Assembly (NCBI RefSeq): GCF_027460265.1
Contig: NZ_JAPZBC010000001.1
Coordinates: 4,409,501 to 4,473,500, forward strand
DNA from: Streptomyces sp. WMMC940
GTDB lineage: Bacteria; Actinomycetota; Actinomycetes; Streptomycetales; Streptomycetaceae
Direction: 5' to 3'
Length of the DNA: 64,000 bases
Below, piece by piece: positions 1-8,550 of the stretch. The notes under the pieces were generated by a model that was not told the DNA's origin, made no database searches, and saw nothing but the letters and a program-made list of their open reading frames with translations. Positions within the stretch are counted from its first letter, which is position 1. The number at the start of each line of letters is the position of its first letter. Position numbers and translations under genes: made by a program.

Positions 1-312
1 CGGCATTCCAAGGCCACCGTCAAAGCCGAGGACAACTGTCCAGTCGCCCTTCTCTCCTGGGACCTTGAAGGCGCCCGCGACGTAGGACTCGTCCCAGTCG
101 GCGTAATCCACCTCGGCACGGTGAGCGTCATCCGCCTCGATCAGCCCAACCGTACCCTCCCCGGTGCCGCGCGGTTCCGCCTCCATCGCACGCAGCACCG
201 CCCGGGGGCTCCGCCCTCGTATCAGTGTCAGGGTGTATCCGCTCTCCATCATGTGGCGGAAGAGCGGCGAGGTGCGGATCCAGGCGTAGTCGTGTGCGGT
301 CACCAAGTTCAT
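1..312 (-). CDS. DUF6461-like hypothetical protein (partial, 3' end outside window)
   Basis: Partial gene: 104 codons from an ATG at 312 to the left edge, without a stop. The product opens MNLVTAHDYAWIRTSPLF and carries a GYTLIRG...RAVLRAM segment, then DWTVVLGFDGGLG. This layout (Trp-rich start, a 'TLIRG-SP-xVL' core, a later 'WTVVL-G' strand) is what I associate with the DUF6461 family of actinomycete proteins of unknown function. The assignment is from memory of the family pattern. It lies downstream of the toxin/immunity pair on the same strand after a 252-bp gap, so it could be a further accessory or immunity gene, but nothing in the sequence proves that. No clear Shine-Dalgarno is visible before the ATG. 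Confidence 0.5.
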   Translation of the reverse strand, partial: MNLVTAHDYAWIRTSPLFRHMMESGYTLTLIRGRSPRAVLRAMEAEPRGTGEGTVGLIEADDAHRAEVDYADWDESYVAGAFKVPGEKGDWTVVLGFDGGLGMP

Positions 313-564
313 ACGGCGCAGTGTGCCTGACGCCTCTGACAGTGCCCGAAACGCCGGTTCTCACAGCTGGAGCCGGTGTTGAGCTCCAAGGCCCTCATGA
401 AGCCGACCGGCCAGCTCAGCAGACCTCAGCGACCGCTCACGCTTTGAAGGTCAGTAGTTGGGGGTTGTCTGGTTAGGGGTCCGCTTGGAGGGTCCCCAAC
501 CAGAATCAAACGGGCGTCGCGCCCGATCAGCCCGCCCCGATCACTCCGACCGGAAAGTGCCCTG

Positions 565-894
565 CTATTGAAGCGGACGGCCCACTTCAAGGAACTGCCG
601 ATAAACGAGATCGAGCAGCGCCGCGTATGCATGTTGCGAGTGAGCGACGGCTTGGTCGCCACCCGATGTCATCTCACCGAGCCGATCGATTCGCTGCATC
701 AGTGCTTGAAGCGTCGAGAGGACATCAACCGGAGCCGGCTTAAAGATCCCACGTTCCACATATCGGATCACCGTAGTCACGTACTCGTCGGCTTCCGCCA
801 GATCGCTGTGCGCCAGAATGAGGTCCTTGCTCGATCCGCTCCGAGGGAACGGCAGGTTGCGCCACAGGGTGTAGGCGTCCATGAAACTGAGCAT
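565..894 (-). CDS. Small protein next to toxin gene, candidate immunity protein
   Basis: 109-residue product beginning MLSFMDAYTLWRNLPFPRSG. It is soluble-looking and predicted mostly helical, with no signal peptide or membrane segment. I do not recognise the family. The ATG at 894 was preferred over an upstream in-frame ATG at 969 because it starts 16 bp after the toxin stop (911) and is preceded by AAGGA; the longer form would overlap the toxin. A small cytosolic gene directly after a HINT-toxin gene on the same strand is the usual place of the cognate immunity protein in polymorphic toxin loci, so immunity to the 911-4927 product is the best inference. There is no sequence proof. Confidence 0.6.
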   Translation of the reverse strand: MLSFMDAYTLWRNLPFPRSGSSKDLILAHSDLAEADEYVTTVIRYVERGIFKPAPVDVLSTLQALMQRIDRLGEMTSGGDQAVAHSQHAYAALLDLVYRQFLEVGRPLQ

Positions 895-910
895 CACGTT
901 TTCCTTGCTC

Positions 911-3900
911 CTAGTGGGTCTCGTCGTACCAGAAGGAAACGACTCGTCCGTCCGGCCCGATGATCCCACCCATACCTCCGTTGGGATCCGAATACTTCAC
1001 GCCCCATTTACCGTCGTCGAATGGCATCCTCTTTGCGTTGTAGCCCTTTTTGCCCCCTGGCTCAGCCAGACGCTGAGCCCAGTCAATCGAATCTTGCAAG
1101 TACTTCTCGCGCGTAACGTTCAATGGGCTGCCATGCTTTCCCCAATGGTATTCGAAACTGCCTCCGGGGTTGTCGAACGTGCCCTCGTGCCAGGCATCTG
1201 CAACCCCCTTAGGGCATGGCCCCGAATTGTGCACCAAGACCGGCGTGGCGCCCGCCAGCACATAGTACGTGTGGAGGTCGTTGACCGTGAGGTTGTAGGC
1301 AGGTTGAAGCGACTTCCATTGACGGACAGTGGAGATCGCTACGGTCTTGCCGTCGGCCTTGAGGAGTGTGTCGCCGGGGTTGAGGTCGGCGGCGTCGGTC
1401 CACTTCTGGGTCTTCTCGGACCGGAAGGGGTGGTGGTCGGTTGCCGTGACGGTGCCGCCTCCGGCCGCCGCGTCGAGCGTAAGGTCGGTGAAGTCACGGT
1501 CGTCAGGCGTGTATATGGTCGCCTCTACCCGGCGAGCTCCACCGGACCCGGTGAGCGGATCGGTAGCTTCGACGTAGTCGCCGGTTCGGATCTGTTCGAT
1601 TGGCTTGGTGGAGCCGTCACCCATGAGGACGTGCGTGCCGGCGGGGAAGCTGTTTTTTCCGCAGGAGGGTGTCTTCTTGAGTAGTTTGGAGAGTGCTTCG
1701 AAGACAGGGCTGAGGTCGACTCCGAACTTATCAAGCCAGCCGAGTCCCTTTGCCCCGGAAGCGGCCCATCCGGCGATCGGCGTAGCGGCAAGACATGCCA
1801 GGCCGGCATCCTTGTATGCCTGTTCGCTGTTTCCCCATTGAGGAACGTACTTGTAGAGCCAGCCTTCGGCGCCGTAAATGATGCAGTTGCCGATGTCGAG
1901 GGGTTCTCCCACGCCGGGAATGAGCCCGAGGGCGTCCAGGGTCGTGTGGATCTGGTCCATCGTGCTCATGTCCGGGAGTTCGTTGTTCCCTCCCGGCATC
2001 AGCCATTGCAGGAGCCCGTAGAGCGAAGAGGCAGCCGACTTCTCACGGGCCGCCTCGGCGGCTGCCTGTTCCTGGAGCCGGCGTTGGATCTCTGCCTTGC
2101 GGCGGTCCTCGGCGTAGCGGTGCAGGGTCTCCTTGTACATGGCTGCGACGGCGGCGTGGCTGTTGCCGGCGTTCTTCGCCGACTTACGTGCCTGTTCGGC
2201 TGCCTGGTAGGCGCTGGCGGCGTATCCGCGTGCGGCGTTGGCGCTGGCCTCGGCCCGAGCGGCTGAAAAACTGGCGTAGTTCGCGCTGGTGCGGGCTCGA
2301 GACTCCGCCTTGCGTGCGGTGGCCGCGGATTCGGCCGCCTGGTCGGCCGAAGTGCGGGCTCGGTCAGCGGAGGCCTCGGCGTCCTTGGCGTAACCATTGG
2401 CCTGTTGGGCGTACTTGTCTGCCGTCGATGCGTGGCCTCGGGCCTGGTCTGCGTGGCCTTGGGCGTCGGCTGCGGCTTTGGCGGCGAGGGAGGCGTCCTG
2501 GTAGGCGCGGGCGGCAACCTCGCTGGAGGTGGCGATGATGCCTTGGATCTGCTCGATGTGGCCGGCGGTGAGCAGATCGCGGCGCTTGGCGCGGTACTGG
2601 CCGGATTCCACGAAGGTGATCAGATGGGTGTCGGGGCTGGCGAGGGCGGTCTCGGCGGCTGCTTTGAGCTCGAGACCCCCTCCCTCGGCCATGCGGGCCG
2701 CTTCAACCCGGTAGTCCTCGATGCGGGCCTGGTACTGGCCCTTGGCGAGGAAGGTGTCCAGGGCCTGAGGGTCCGGGTCGTGGAGCGCTGCCTGGGCGGC
2801 TTCCTTGATTCCGGTTCCGCCGGCCTCCGAGATTCGGGCGACCTGGATCCGGTTGTCCGGTGCCGCGGCCTGGTACTGGCCCTTGGTCAGGAACGCGTGA
2901 ACTGTGGCCTGGTCCGCCGCCTGGGCGCTCTTGGCCGCTGTGCGGACATCCTCATACGGGGAGGTCCAGGCGAGGGCGTCGACGGCCTCCCGTTCGTCCT
3001 GGTCTTCCGCAAGCTTCCAGCCGGTCCGGGCATAGAGGACGACGGCGTCGTCGTCGCCGGTCAGAGCCGCCTCGGCGGCGGCCTTGCTCCACGGTCCACG
3101 GACCTGCAGGGCCAGCAAGGCCATCTTCCGGCCAGCGGCGGCGATCTGGGCCGGCTGTGCGTCGGGCTTGGCGGCCTCGGTAGCGAGCGTGTCGAAGTCG
3201 CTGTCGAGCTTGACCGCCTCCTGAAGCTTCTTCTCCGTGACCGCCTTGGCCGCGTCGACCGCTTCCTTGGTGTCCCTGGCCTCGTTGACCAGCAGCTTGG
3301 TGCGGGCCTTGGCCTCTTCGGCCTCGTTCTTGCGGGCGGTTTCCTGGACCTGCTTGGCCTTCTCGACCGCCGCTCCGGCCGCCTTCGCAGCTGTGAGGGC
3401 CTCATCCGCGTTGATTTTGGCCTGGTTCGCCGCCGCCTGGGAGTCACCGGCATGTTCGGCTGCCTTGCGAGCGGCTTGTGCGGCCTTGAGGGCATGGGCG
3501 GCCGACGAGCGTGCCGCGTCACGGGCCTGCTCCGCCGCGAGAGCCGCGTCGTCAGCGTAGGCGGCGGCGACGTCCGCGGCCCGCCTGGCTTCGGCCGCGT
3601 GGCGGCGGGCCGAGGCTGCGGCTGCCTTGGCCTGAGTCTCGTGAACGCCGGCCTGACCGGCCCAACCCGCGGAGTCTTCCGAGTACTGGGCCGCGTCGGT
3701 CATCGCCTGGATGGTTCCGCGCACCGCCACGATGCTGGACTTCAGGGCCACAAGCGTGCGGCGTGCGGCCTCTGCGGAATCGGCCATCTTCGAGGTGATC
3801 TTCGCGACGGCCTCGGCCTCCGCCGCGGCCGTTTCATGGACCTTGCCGGACGCTGCCGCCTTCCAGGCCTTACTGGCGGCCCGAGAGGCCTGCAAGGCGG

Positions 3901-4927
3901 CGTGGGAGGCGTTCTGTGCGGCGAGCGCGGCCGTCTGCGCTGCGGCGTTCGCCGCCCGGGCAGCGGAGATCGCGGCTTTCGCGGCGTCCGCGGCACGGCG
4001 GGTGGACTCGGCGGCACGGCGAGCAGCGTCTGCGGCCTTGACGGCATCGTTCTTCGCCGCCTTGGTCTCGGCGGCAGCCTTGGCAGCCTCCTTCTTCGCC
4101 AGCTCCGACGCCGTCTTGGCCTTCTCGAGGTTCTCCTGGGCGTTCAGCTTGGCCTTCTCGGCCGCCGCCGCCGCATCGGAGGTCTGCTTGGCCAACGTGC
4201 TGATGGTGGCGTGTTCCTGATCTTGCGCGCGAGAGACGTGCTGCCCGTACGCGAGAAACTCGCGGATGTCGTCGATGCTGCCGGCCAAAGCCTGCGCGGC
4301 AGCGCGCTTGGTCGACGGTCCGCCCGTGGCCTCGATCTGAGCGACGCGCACGCGAGCGTCGTCGTCACGTTGCCTGTACTGCCCCTCCGTGAGGAAGGCC
4401 CGGATGTCATCGATGGAACCCCGCATCGCTGAGTCGCCGACCTCACGGACCCCGACCCCGCCGCTCTCGATGACCCGGGCGGCCTCGACACGCTGGTCGT
4501 CCGCGAGCGGGGCTTTCCAGCCGTCCTTCATGAAGACTTCGAGCTGCTCAGGTGTCCCGTTGAGCGCGGCTTGCGCGGCCTCGCGCAGAGCCGAGCCTCC
4601 CTCGGTCACCAGCGTGAGTGCGGCCTCACGCCGGTCCAAGTCCTCGGCGATCTTCTGTCCGGTGTCCAGAAAAGCGCGGACCTCGTCGTCATCTCCGGAA
4701 AGCGCGGCTCCGGCGGCGGCCTTGACGGCCTGTCCGCCGGTTTTCCAGCTCTGCAGTACACGCTCACGTTCGGACGGCCGGGGTGGTGCCGGGTCGTCCG
4801 CGGCGGCGGGTGCCGCGGAGACCAGCCCGGCAAGCAGAGCAAGCGGAAGCAGGCCACGAGCAGCCTTACCGACTGCCGCGTACCCCCTCTGCCATCCCCG
4901 TGTGCGCCGGCTTCTGTTGAGAAGCAC
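911..4927 (-). CDS. Secreted polymorphic toxin: ALF repeats, Ala-rich coiled coil, pretoxin HINT, C-terminal toxin
   Basis: 1338 residues. Residues 1-43 form a Sec-type signal peptide (RR-rich start, LLPLALLAGLVSA core, APAAADD end). Residues ~45-240 hold four ALF repeats (pattern AA-AL-G-...FL-GQ), ~240-590 are long Ala/Lys/Glu-rich helices, ~600-830 hold about five more ALF units, and a further Ala-rich helical block follows. Residues ~1089-1236 are a HINT domain: Cys at its start, AGTHVLMGDGS, GD-V-A block, TATDHHPF, and HTYYVLAG-TPVLVHN at its end. The last ~102 residues (914-1219 in DNA) are the payload, with EYHWGKHG, a TREKYLQD helix and a final GGIIGPDGRVVSFW strand. I think this payload is a BECR-type nuclease, without proof. 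HINT self-cleavage would release the payload. The candidate immunity gene follows directly. Confidence 0.85.
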   Translation of the reverse strand: MLLNRSRRTRGWQRGYAAVGKAARGLLPLALLAGLVSAAPAAADDPAPPRPSERERVLQSWKTGGQAVKAAAGAALSGDDDEVRAFLDTGQKIAEDLDRREAALTLVTEGGSALREAAQAALNGTPEQLEVFMKDGWKAPLADDQRVEAARVIESGGVGVREVGDSAMRGSIDDIRAFLTEGQYRQRDDDARVRVAQIEATGGPSTKRAAAQALAGSIDDIREFLAYGQHVSRAQDQEHATISTLAKQTSDAAAAAEKAKLNAQENLEKAKTASELAKKEAAKAAAETKAAKNDAVKAADAARRAAESTRRAADAAKAAISAARAANAAAQTAALAAQNASHAALQASRAASKAWKAAASGKVHETAAAEAEAVAKITSKMADSAEAARRTLVALKSSIVAVRGTIQAMTDAAQYSEDSAGWAGQAGVHETQAKAAAASARRHAAEARRAADVAAAYADDAALAAEQARDAARSSAAHALKAAQAARKAAEHAGDSQAAANQAKINADEALTAAKAAGAAVEKAKQVQETARKNEAEEAKARTKLLVNEARDTKEAVDAAKAVTEKKLQEAVKLDSDFDTLATEAAKPDAQPAQIAAAGRKMALLALQVRGPWSKAAAEAALTGDDDAVVLYARTGWKLAEDQDEREAVDALAWTSPYEDVRTAAKSAQAADQATVHAFLTKGQYQAAAPDNRIQVARISEAGGTGIKEAAQAALHDPDPQALDTFLAKGQYQARIEDYRVEAARMAEGGGLELKAAAETALASPDTHLITFVESGQYRAKRRDLLTAGHIEQIQGIIATSSEVAARAYQDASLAAKAAADAQGHADQARGHASTADKYAQQANGYAKDAEASADRARTSADQAAESAATARKAESRARTSANYASFSAARAEASANAARGYAASAYQAAEQARKSAKNAGNSHAAVAAMYKETLHRYAEDRRKAEIQRRLQEQAAAEAAREKSAASSLYGLLQWLMPGGNNELPDMSTMDQIHTTLDALGLIPGVGEPLDIGNCIIYGAEGWLYKYVPQWGNSEQAYKDAGLACLAATPIAGWAASGAKGLGWLDKFGVDLSPVFEALSKLLKKTPSCGKNSFPAGTHVLMGDGSTKPIEQIRTGDYVEATDPLTGSGGARRVEATIYTPDDRDFTDLTLDAAAGGGTVTATDHHPFRSEKTQKWTDAADLNPGDTLLKADGKTVAISTVRQWKSLQPAYNLTVNDLHTYYVLAGATPVLVHNSGPCPKGVADAWHEGTFDNPGGSFEYHWGKHGSPLNVTREKYLQDSIDWAQRLAEPGGKKGYNAKRMPFDDGKWGVKYSDPNGGMGGIIGPDGRVVSFWYDETH

Positions 4928-5377
4928 GAAGTTGGTTTCCCCTCAATGGTCTCTGGGCGCAGCACCCGACGCGGCAGGATCCCCCCGATGAAACACAGAG
5001 GCTGTGGGCGCCATTGCCCCCATCACCCGCGCCGCAGGTCAGTCACCCTCCATGAATCGGCTTCCCCAGGCCGGAGGAGGAAAGACCGTTCCCAAACCTC
5101 ACGGCCGGTACGGCACTGCTTGAACAAGAAGGCAGATTCAACCAGGAGTTGGATGGTTGTAGGCCCCGCCGGCACCGTTACAGGATCTTGATCAATGGCC
5201 TGTGTGGGGCGCGGTCACGTCATGCAATGCGATGGGTTCTGCTGCCGGGAGCGGCTATGCTCCTTCTCGGCCCCCCAGGCGATTACGACCATCCGCAGCG
5301 AAGCGTTGACGGTCCCGTTGTGCTTCCGCCTTCCCTCCCGCCTGATCGGGGGGCTCATTCGTGAAAGCGAAACACCT
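4928..5377. other. Divergent intergenic region, toxin / lectin-protease-like protein
   Basis: 450 bp between the divergent starts at 4927 and 5378, so it must carry the promoters of both secreted-protein genes. Open frames exist across it but their composition does not look coding. I see no convincing -10/-35 pair, hairpin or repeat. Confidence 0.4.
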
Positions 5378-7906
5378 GTGCGTATACGCAAATGGCTGCC
5401 CGCAGCGATCGTGATCGCAGCCACCGCCGTGGGGATGCCCGCTCCCGCGGCGACTGCCGCAGACGAGAATCCGACCGACACCACCGCCCCCTACGCCGTC
5501 GAGGACGGTGCCTACCCCGGCGCCGATGAGATCCTCAAGTACACGGGGGCTCAGCTCATCGCCGGTGACGGGAGCATCACCTTTACCTCGTGCGCCGCGG
5601 ATTTCCAGATCATGGTCTGGGCCCGGAACCTGAAGACGAACGAGTCACGGATCTGCTTCAAGGCTGCGAGCACCGGCCATCTGTCCGTGAAGATTCCGCG
5701 CGCCTACCGGATCGAGACCGCCGGCCGGGATATCCGGGCCGAGGTCAGCATCGACGGTGACACGGAGACCTTGAACGTCCCCAAGGACACCGCCAAGGGC
5801 TTCGGGGAGGCCGATCCCGCCGGCCCCAAGCAAGCGGTGCTGCTCGATCTCCAGGTGTCGGGGCCCGGGGTGAAGCCACCCACCGGGGAGCAGAAGGACA
5901 TCAGCCTGCCCTTCACCGGCAAGCTCACCATCGGCACCCTCCGCTCCTGCACCGCGACACTGGTCGCCCCGCAGTGGGTCGCCACCTCGAAGAGCTGCTT
6001 CGCCGAGAACCCGGCAAAGAGCATCGACATCCCCACCGGGCCCCCGAAGGAGAAGACCACACTCACCCTCGGCCGCAGCGACCTCGCCCTCGGCGGCGGG
6101 CACACCACCGAGATCACCACACTCGCCCCGCGCGGTGACCGTGACTTTGTCCTGGCCCGGCTCGCCGAGCCCGCCACCGACATCACTCCCGTGCCGCTCG
6201 CGACCTCAGCAGCCGGCAAGGGCGAGGCGGTGAACGTCGTCGGCTTTGGACGCACCGCGGACCAGTGGGTACCCACCAAGCGCCACACCAGCGGGTTCAC
6301 CGTCACCGATGCCACCGCCACCGAGGTCAATCTCGACGCGAAGTCCGAGGCCGCCGTCTGCAAGGGTGACGCCGGCGCGCCCGTGCTGCGTACCAAAGAC
6401 GGCGAGAGCGAACTCGTCGGCATCGCCAGCCGCTCCTGGCAGGGCGCTTGCTTCGGGGAGACTAGCGAGACCCGCACCAGCGCTGTGGCCACGCGCGTGA
6501 ACGACATTCTCTTCGGATCCCGGCTGACCGCCGCCAGGCGCCTGGACCCCGGTGACATCCTCGTGTCCGCTTCCGCCCAGCTGACGATGCGCACCGACGG
6601 CAACTTGGTCATCACCTCGAATGCCGGCAAGACCCTCTGGTCCACGGACACCGCAGGCAACCCCGGAGCGTTCACGCGTCTGAGCAAGGGCAACCTGATG
6701 GTGCGCAACGCCGCAGACACCACCACGCTGTGGGAGTCCAAGACCAGCGCGCCTGACGGCTACGCCGTCCTGAACGACAAGGGCGACTTCGTCATCCACG
6801 ACAGCGAGGGCGAGTCGCAGTGGTCCAGCGGCACCGCGCTGCGCCACGACCAGGACGGTGACGGGCGCAGCGACCTGGGCGCCTGGTACAGCTACACGGC
6901 CGGCAATGACGGCATGTACACCTTCCGCAGCGACGAGGACGGAGCGATCGGCGCCCCCGAGCGGTCCTACCTCGCTCCCGCCGGTGAGTGGGAAGCCAAG
7001 GCCATGAAGTTCGTCACCGGCGACTTCAACGGCGACGGCCACGGCGACATGGCCACCGTGCGCGGCTACAGCGACACCAGCGTCAAGATCTGGATCGCGC
7101 TCGGCAAGCCCGACGGCGGCTTCAACAAGCCCGTCGCCACCTGGAGCTCGCCCGCGGGCGGCCCGTTCCACATCAGCTACACCACACCGCAGGCCGGCGA
7201 CTTCAACGGCGACGGCCGCGACGACCTCGCCGTCTGGTACGCCGCAGGAGACGGCACCACCAAGCTGTGGACCTACCTGGCCACCGACAAGGGCAAGCTG
7301 GGTGCCCCCACCAGCTCCTGGTCCGCCCCGAGCGGCACCTGGGCACGCAACCGGGCCAAGTTCGTCACCGGCGACTTCAACCAGGACGGCCGCACCGAGA
7401 TCGGCGTCTTCTACGGCCAGGGCAACAACGACGTGAAGACCTACGTGTTCACCACCACCCCTGCCGGCGGTTTCACCAACCCCACCGTGTGGTGGGAGAG
7501 CGCCTCGATCGACTGGGACCGCACCGAGCCGCACTCCGGCGACTTCAACGGTGACGGTACCGATGACGCCCTGATCTGGTACGACTACGCCGACGGCAGC
7601 GACAAGGCCTCCACCATCCTGGTGCAGAAGGTAAATGGCGCGAACCGGTTCGGCGGGGCCAAGGTCGTCCTCGACAGTCCCAAGGGCAACCTCGACGTGA
7701 AGCGCTTCCAGATCGTCATCGGCGACTACAACGGCGACGGCCGCGACGACCTCGCGATGCTCAACCACCAGCCCGACAACGCCGTGAAGATGTGGACCTG
7801 GACCACCAAGTCCGACGCCACCCTCAACAGCCCCAAGGTCGGCTGGACCGCACCCGCCACCAGCTGGCTCTACGCCAACACCACTCTCCTCAACACCTAC
7901 AACTGA
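5378..7906 (+). CDS. Secreted trypsin-fold pseudo-protease with bulb-lectin and FG-GAP/VCBS repeats
   Basis: 842 residues from a GTG at 5378, chosen because a signal peptide begins right there (VRIRKWLPAAIVIAATAVG, AATA cleavage); an upstream in-frame ATG at 5195 would bury it. Residues ~175-380 resemble a chymotrypsin-fold peptidase, but the catalytic His motif (TAAHC) reads ATSKSC and the nucleophile motif GDSGGP reads GDAGAP, so two triad residues are lost while the cysteines remain. Residues ~388-485 are a bulb-type mannose-lectin-like domain (repeated TDGNLVI / LWST patterns). The rest contains at least six FG-GAP/VCBS calcium-binding motifs such as GDFNGDGRDDLAVW. It is probably an extracellular, calcium-stabilised binding protein. 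It is divergent from the toxin gene and is followed by a strong hairpin. Confidence 0.85.
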   Translation: MRIRKWLPAAIVIAATAVGMPAPAATAADENPTDTTAPYAVEDGAYPGADEILKYTGAQLIAGDGSITFTSCAADFQIMVWARNLKTNESRICFKAASTGHLSVKIPRAYRIETAGRDIRAEVSIDGDTETLNVPKDTAKGFGEADPAGPKQAVLLDLQVSGPGVKPPTGEQKDISLPFTGKLTIGTLRSCTATLVAPQWVATSKSCFAENPAKSIDIPTGPPKEKTTLTLGRSDLALGGGHTTEITTLAPRGDRDFVLARLAEPATDITPVPLATSAAGKGEAVNVVGFGRTADQWVPTKRHTSGFTVTDATATEVNLDAKSEAAVCKGDAGAPVLRTKDGESELVGIASRSWQGACFGETSETRTSAVATRVNDILFGSRLTAARRLDPGDILVSASAQLTMRTDGNLVITSNAGKTLWSTDTAGNPGAFTRLSKGNLMVRNAADTTTLWESKTSAPDGYAVLNDKGDFVIHDSEGESQWSSGTALRHDQDGDGRSDLGAWYSYTAGNDGMYTFRSDEDGAIGAPERSYLAPAGEWEAKAMKFVTGDFNGDGHGDMATVRGYSDTSVKIWIALGKPDGGFNKPVATWSSPAGGPFHISYTTPQAGDFNGDGRDDLAVWYAAGDGTTKLWTYLATDKGKLGAPTSSWSAPSGTWARNRAKFVTGDFNQDGRTEIGVFYGQGNNDVKTYVFTTTPAGGFTNPTVWWESASIDWDRTEPHSGDFNGDGTDDALIWYDYADGSDKASTILVQKVNGANRFGGAKVVLDSPKGNLDVKRFQIVIGDYNGDGRDDLAMLNHQPDNAVKMWTWTTKSDATLNSPKVGWTAPATSWLYANTTLLNTYN

Positions 7907-7929
7907 CCGCGGCCCGCAAGCCGCCGAAC

Positions 7930-7972
7930 CCGGGGCGCCGGACCCGCGTACAGCGCGGGTCCGGCGCCCCGG
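7930..7972 (+). terminator. Strong hairpin terminator
   Basis: Perfect 19-bp GC-rich inverted repeat (7930-7948 with 7954-7972) around a 5-nt loop, 23 bp after the stop of the lectin/VCBS gene. There is no U tract, as is common in Streptomyces. Confidence 0.8.
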
Positions 7973-7982
7973 TGCCACATCT

Positions 7983-8180
7983 TCAGCCCGCTGCCCTCGC
8001 CGCAGCGACAGCGGCCGCCGCGGCTGCCTCGGCCTTGGCGTTCAGCCCCTCGTCCCTCCCCGGTTTCGCCCGCCTGATCTTGCTGTTCGCGAGGAACACA
8101 CCCAGTCGGGCGTCCGTGCCATCCTCCAGCGTCACCGCACACGAGTGGCTGACGGGCCCTGCGGTGCCGGCACTGCCCAT
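7983..8180 (-). pseudogene. Helicase-associated (HA) domain remnant
   Basis: A 65-codon open frame whose middle reads LEDGTDARLGVFLANSKIRR. This matches the conserved start of the helicase-associated domain found in tandem at the C-terminus of Streptomyces 'helicase associated' DEAD-like proteins, where it continues AKLT...ALGL-W. After AKPG the frame degenerates into an Ala-only tail, and no helicase gene is adjacent. It is best read as a leftover of a larger gene. It could be translated from the ATG at 8180, but function is doubtful. Confidence 0.5.
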
Positions 8181-8550
8181 GGGCCGCGCACCCGCGTTCG
8201 AACACCGCGGACGGCACCTGAGACCGCTTGGCGGGTGCTTCCGTGAGTGGCCACGTCCTCCACGTGCCCGCTCGGTCCAGATCCAAGCGGTGCGCAGCGG
8301 TCGCCGGGGCGCTCCACCTCATGCGAACGGCCCAGAGAAACCGCCTTGCCTGGTCGGGGACCGCTCACATGCGGTGGTGCCCCACGACAGCAGGTCCCCT
8401 GCCGGGGAGATACGGCCGGGGTCCTGCCGTGCGGTACGGGAGCGGGGCACCGCGATCCGGCCCCGGCCCCGGCCCTGAGCTGCGTCCCGCCGGTCCGCTC
8501 CGCGCGGAGCCCCGGCGACCGCGTGGAACCGCGGCCAGTAGGGTCACGGG
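8181..8550. other. Intergenic, no convincing feature
   Basis: 370 bp upstream of the aldo/keto reductase. The short open frames lack family features, and the C/G-rich tail (8440-8550) is low in complexity. It probably contains debris of the helicase-associated gene and the promoter of the reductase; no clear motif is seen. Confidence 0.4.

Noticed and set aside
470..520. tRNA or attachment-site-like hairpin (GGTTAGGGGTCC...GGGTCCCCAACC)
   Set aside because: The stem is imperfect and no cloverleaf arms or flanking duplicate were found; at most a weak terminator after the candidate immunity gene.
1220..1663. Intein inside a host protein
   Set aside because: The HINT block is followed by a toxin-like C-terminus rather than the rest of a host enzyme, so a releasing pretoxin HINT fits better than splicing.
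2405..4432. A 675-codon plus-strand frame within the toxin gene region
   Set aside because: Mirror of the Ala/Lys-rich helical part of the toxin; low complexity and no start signal.
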